Below, piece by piece: positions 52,758-54,720 of a stretch of 54,720 nucleotides of DNA. The notes under the pieces are model-generated. The model worked only from the letters and a program-made list of their open reading frames with translations. It was not told where the DNA came from and did not search any database. The translations under genes were made by a program, and so were the position numbers. The DNA is from an uncultured Bacteroidales bacterium (GTDB taxonomy: Bacteria > Bacteroidota > Bacteroidia > Bacteroidales > Paludibacteraceae), in the NCBI GenBank assembly GCA_900317345.1, contig ONGK01000007.1, positions 1 through 54,720 on the forward strand, in the 5' to 3' direction. Position 1 is the stretch's first letter. Each line of letters begins with the position of its first letter.

Positions 52758-53988
52758 CCTTGTCAAACGGACACGACACTTTGATGTAATTCTCTGTGAA
52801 TCCGTGCATTAGGTATTCTTCATTGCCCGTGTCTTCACGTTTGGTCCGTTTCCCTTCCCATAGCACGGTTGCTTCGTATCCGGCATGTTCTTTGTAGAAT
52901 GCTGCGGTCTTGCGGGCCGAGATAGCGTGCAGTTGTTTGCTTCGCCGTTCGCGCTCTTTCTGAGGAACCACAAGCAAATTCATCTCCAGCATGCGTGTGT
53001 TTGCGCGCTCGGAATAGGTGAATACATGCAGCTGGGATACCGGCAGCGACTCAATGAAATCGACATATTCTGCCCAGCACTCCTCGGTCTCTCCGCGCAC
53101 GCCTACCATGCAATCTACACCTATAAAGGCGTGCGGCATCACTGCTTTGATATGCGCCACGCGCTCGGCGAATAGCTCTCGTGTATAGCGCCTGCCCATG
53201 ATCTTGAGAACCGTGTTGCTTCCACTCTGCAATGGGATATGGAAATGTGGTGCGAAATGACGGCTATGTGCCACAAAATCAATGATTTCATCGCTTAGCA
53301 GGTTCGGCTCGCAACTGCTGATGCGTATCCGGTATTCGCCCTTTGCCTCTATCTCGTCTAAGGCGCGGAGCAGGTCGATGAATCGCTCTCCTGTGCTGCG
53401 TCCGAAATCGCCGATGTTCACGCCCGATAGGATGATTTCTTTTGCGCCGCCCTCCAGCGCCTCTTTTGCTTGTTCCACTAGCGAATGGATGGAGGGATTG
53501 CGGCTCTTCCCACGCGCTAAAGGGATTGTGCAGTAGCTGCAGAAATAGTTGCATCCGTCCTGCACTTTCAGGAAGCAGCGTGTGCGGTCGTCCTTGCTGT
53601 ATGCCCCGTGGAAATCGTCTACCTCACGGATAGGGGATATCTGTATACGCGCTTCCAGGCGGTTAATCAGTTCCGGCAAGCGGAATTTCTCGTCTTGCCC
53701 TAATACATAATCCACGCCTTCTATATGCGCTATCTCCTGCGGCTTCAGCTGCGCGTAGCAACCCGTCACAATCACTATCGCATTCGGATTCTGACGGCGG
53801 ATACGATGAATCATCTGCCGGTCTTTATGATCGGCGGCATCGGTTACGGAGCATGTGTTGATGATGCATATATCTGCGCTCTCGCCTTGTTTGGCGCGCG
53901 TGTGTCCGCGTTCCAGCAATGCTTTGCCTAACGCACTGCTCTCCGCAAAATTGAGCTTGCAGCCTAATGTCGTAAAGGATATCTTCAT
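52711..53988 (-). CDS. mtaB: tRNA (N6-L-threonylcarbamoyladenosine(37)-C2)-methylthiotransferase MtaB
   Basis: A 425-residue methylthiotransferase with two [4Fe-4S] clusters. The UPF0004 domain has Cys10, Cys46 and Cys77 (TLGCKLN, NTCSVTD, GCYAQ). The radical SAM cluster is Cys146, Cys150 and Cys153 in DGCNYFCSYCTIPLARG. A TRAM-like domain ends the protein. It turns t6A37 into ms2t6A37 in tRNAs reading ANN codons. TLGCKLNFAES rather than a MiaB-type start, plus GKSRNPSI after the cluster, separates it from MiaB and RimO. The last 47 bases overlap the convergent HPr-kinase-like gene. Confidence 0.92.
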   Translation of the reverse strand: MKISFTTLGCKLNFAESSALGKALLERGHTRAKQGESADICIINTCSVTDAADHKDRQMIHRIRRQNPNAIVIVTGCYAQLKPQEIAHIEGVDYVLGQDEKFRLPELINRLEARIQISPIREVDDFHGAYSKDDRTRCFLKVQDGCNYFCSYCTIPLARGKSRNPSIHSLVEQAKEALEGGAKEIILSGVNIGDFGRSTGERFIDLLRALDEIEAKGEYRIRISSCEPNLLSDEIIDFVAHSRHFAPHFHIPLQSGSNTVLKIMGRRYTRELFAERVAHIKAVMPHAFIGVDCMVGVRGETEECWAEYVDFIESLPVSQLHVFTYSERANTRMLEMNLLVVPQKERERRSKQLHAISARKTAAFYKEHAGYEATVLWEGKRTKREDTGNEEYLMHGFTENYIKVSCPFDKAKINTFERITVPPQD

Positions 53989-53993
53989 ATCTA

Positions 53994-54031
53994 CAAAAAA
54001 AATGGTTCATTCTGTAGGAGAACGAACCATT
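53994..54031 (-). terminator. Intrinsic terminator after tRNA-Glu
   Basis: AATGGTTC and GAACCATT form an 8-bp stem with a 15-base loop, then seven or more T residues on the minus strand. It ends just before the mtaB start, so mtaB is not read from the tRNA promoter by default. Confidence 0.88.
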
Positions 54032-54036
54032 TCCAG

Positions 54037-54109
54037 TAGTGCTACCCGGACTCGAACCGGGGTTTACGGCGTGAGAGGCCGTTGTCCTAGGCCACTAGAC
54101 GATAGCACC
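54037..54109 (-). tRNA. tRNA-Glu (anticodon CUC)
   Basis: Minus-strand cloverleaf of 73 nt. Acceptor GGTGCTA pairs with TAGCACT, discriminator A. The D-arm has CGTCTAGTGGCCTAGGACA, the anticodon stem is ACGGC/GCCGT with loop CTCTCAC, giving CUC, and the T-arm has GGTTCGAGTCC. CCA is not encoded. Confidence 0.95.
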
Positions 54110-54138
54110 CAGCGCGTTTGATTTCTCAAAAGCGGGTG

Positions 54139-54170
54139 CAAAGGTACTGCTTTTTTTTCATATACGCAAA
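54139..54170 (-). promoter_or_regulatory. Bacteroidota promoter of tRNA-Glu
   Basis: TTTG at 54167-54170, 20 bases, TACCTTTG at 54139-54146, then CACCCGCTTTTGA. The stretch 54171-54436 is AT-rich with one CG/CA-rich run at 54243-54286 and holds no gene I can support. Confidence 0.85.
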
Positions 54171-54436
54171 TCTTTTTGCATTTTTTTTGCATTTTTATCA
54201 TTTTTACGGATATCGCTTCCTCTTTTCGCCATCTCTATATACGTGCGTGTGCGCGCGTTCCTTATATACACGTGCGCATATTGAGCCAGCACGCCCGCTT
54301 CGCCTAAAATACGCCGATTCTCCTTCTTTCGGTCCAAATAACATTAAATTGCCAAAATTGAACAAAATTCCAAACTACACAAAATCAACGATTTACAGAC
54401 AAAGTGCAAAAAAAAGTAAAAAAAAGTGCAAAAATA

Positions 54437-54468
54437 TTTGGTCAGTTCAAAAATTTGTAGTACCTTTG
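54437..54468 (+). promoter_or_regulatory. Bacteroidota promoter of the rRNA operon
   Basis: TTTG at 54437-54440, 20 bases, TACCTTTG at 54461-54468, then CATCCGCTTTCG. Transcription should start near 54475, about 200 bases before the 16S gene. Confidence 0.87.
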
Positions 54469-54516
54469 CATCCGCTTTCGCCCAAAAAACTGGGGTCACC
54501 CAAAAGGCGCAAGCAA

Positions 54517-54677
54517 TGATCTTTGAAAGAATGTCTATTCATAACAAGATGTAGTACAAGAACTGAAGTAAATTTATTTACGTAAGTCCACGGCTTGTCC
54601 GTGAACTTATTTAGGTTCCCGAAAAATTCTACACTTGATAAATTCGATTATTCTGAGCTATCTTATAATTTCTTTTT
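54517..54677 (+). other. 16S rRNA leader with boxA-like site and hairpin
   Basis: TGATCTTTGAAAGA at 54517-54530 resembles the boxA antitermination signal. AAGTCCACGG and CCGTGAACTT at 54584-54608 form a hairpin in the leader. Neither is proven; both are where such signals usually lie. Confidence 0.5.
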
Positions 54678-54720
54678 ACAACGAAGAGTTTGATCCTGGC
54701 TCAGGATGAACGCTAGCGAC
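54678..54720 (+). rRNA. 16S ribosomal RNA, 5' end
   Basis: The last 43 bases include the universal AGAGTTTGATCCTGGCTCAG at 54685-54704, then GATGAACGCTAGCGAC, as in Bacteroidales 16S. By E. coli numbering the gene starts near 54678. The rest is outside the window. Confidence 0.95.

Noticed and set aside
54235-54290. Z-DNA-forming regulatory region
   Set aside because: The CG/CA alternation also occurs at 26745, 30745 and 15360 without common position relative to genes; composition alone does not support a function.

Overview
The window is a chromosomal segment of a member of the Bacteroidales (phylum Bacteroidota), probably a gut or rumen lineage. Three things point there. At least fourteen promoters have the Bacteroidota form TTTG or TTG, then exactly 20 bases, then TAnnTTTG. 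Shine-Dalgarno sites are absent. The gene content is also typical: a TonB-linked receptor with a carboxypeptidase-like N-terminal domain, an OmpA protein with a regulatory-like domain, IgGFc-binding-like surface proteins, secreted endonuclease I, MtaB and an AddAB-like pair. I cannot name the genus.

Layout. 1-4374 (+): tail of an unknown gene, glutathione peroxidase lipoprotein, OhrR-type regulator, radical SAM protein, flavodoxin, DUF1295 membrane protein, a remnant of an aldo/keto reductase, HAD hydrolase. 4400-4766: tRNA-Ser(GCU) and a candidate small RNA, both on the minus strand. 12516-4894 (-): engB, TonB-linked receptor, mutS, mltG, universal stress protein. 14531-12705 (-): secreted multi-domain protein with a broken tail. 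15218-14737 (-): toxin-antitoxin pair. 15680-15390 (-): an unassigned structured RNA of about 290 nt with its own promoter, terminator and a pseudoknot. 17764-15846 (-): PepSY-like protein and CstA. 18275-17867: tRNA-Val(UAC) and a 131-bp tandem repeat. 26685-18356 (-): two IgGFc-binding-like paralogues around an OmpA protein, then a PAP2 phosphatase. 28587-26794 (-): endonuclease I. 33753-28718 (-): duplicated-domain lipoprotein, PpiD-like chaperone, MFS transporter, phosphatidylserine synthase. 33939-41885 (+): dnaE, folC, prmA, amidase, MlaD. 42263-43627 (+): dnaA, convergent with groESL (45661-43679, -). 46047-52757 (+): AddA-like helicase, AddB-like nuclease, HPr-kinase-like protein. 53988-52711 (-): mtaB. 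Then tRNA-Glu(CUC) and the start of a 16S rRNA gene on the plus strand at about 54678.

Most genes are housekeeping. The unusual material lies in the repeats and RNAs. A small palindromic element occurs between genes and also sits in frame inside two different proteins, twice in the receptor and once in the EngB GTPase, with compensatory changes in its stem. Four gene-upstream regions carry arrays of short units with a strict 11-bp period. The pseudoknotted RNA has no family I recognise. These three are the best candidates for undescribed biology here. All calls come from reading the sequence; no database search was run.
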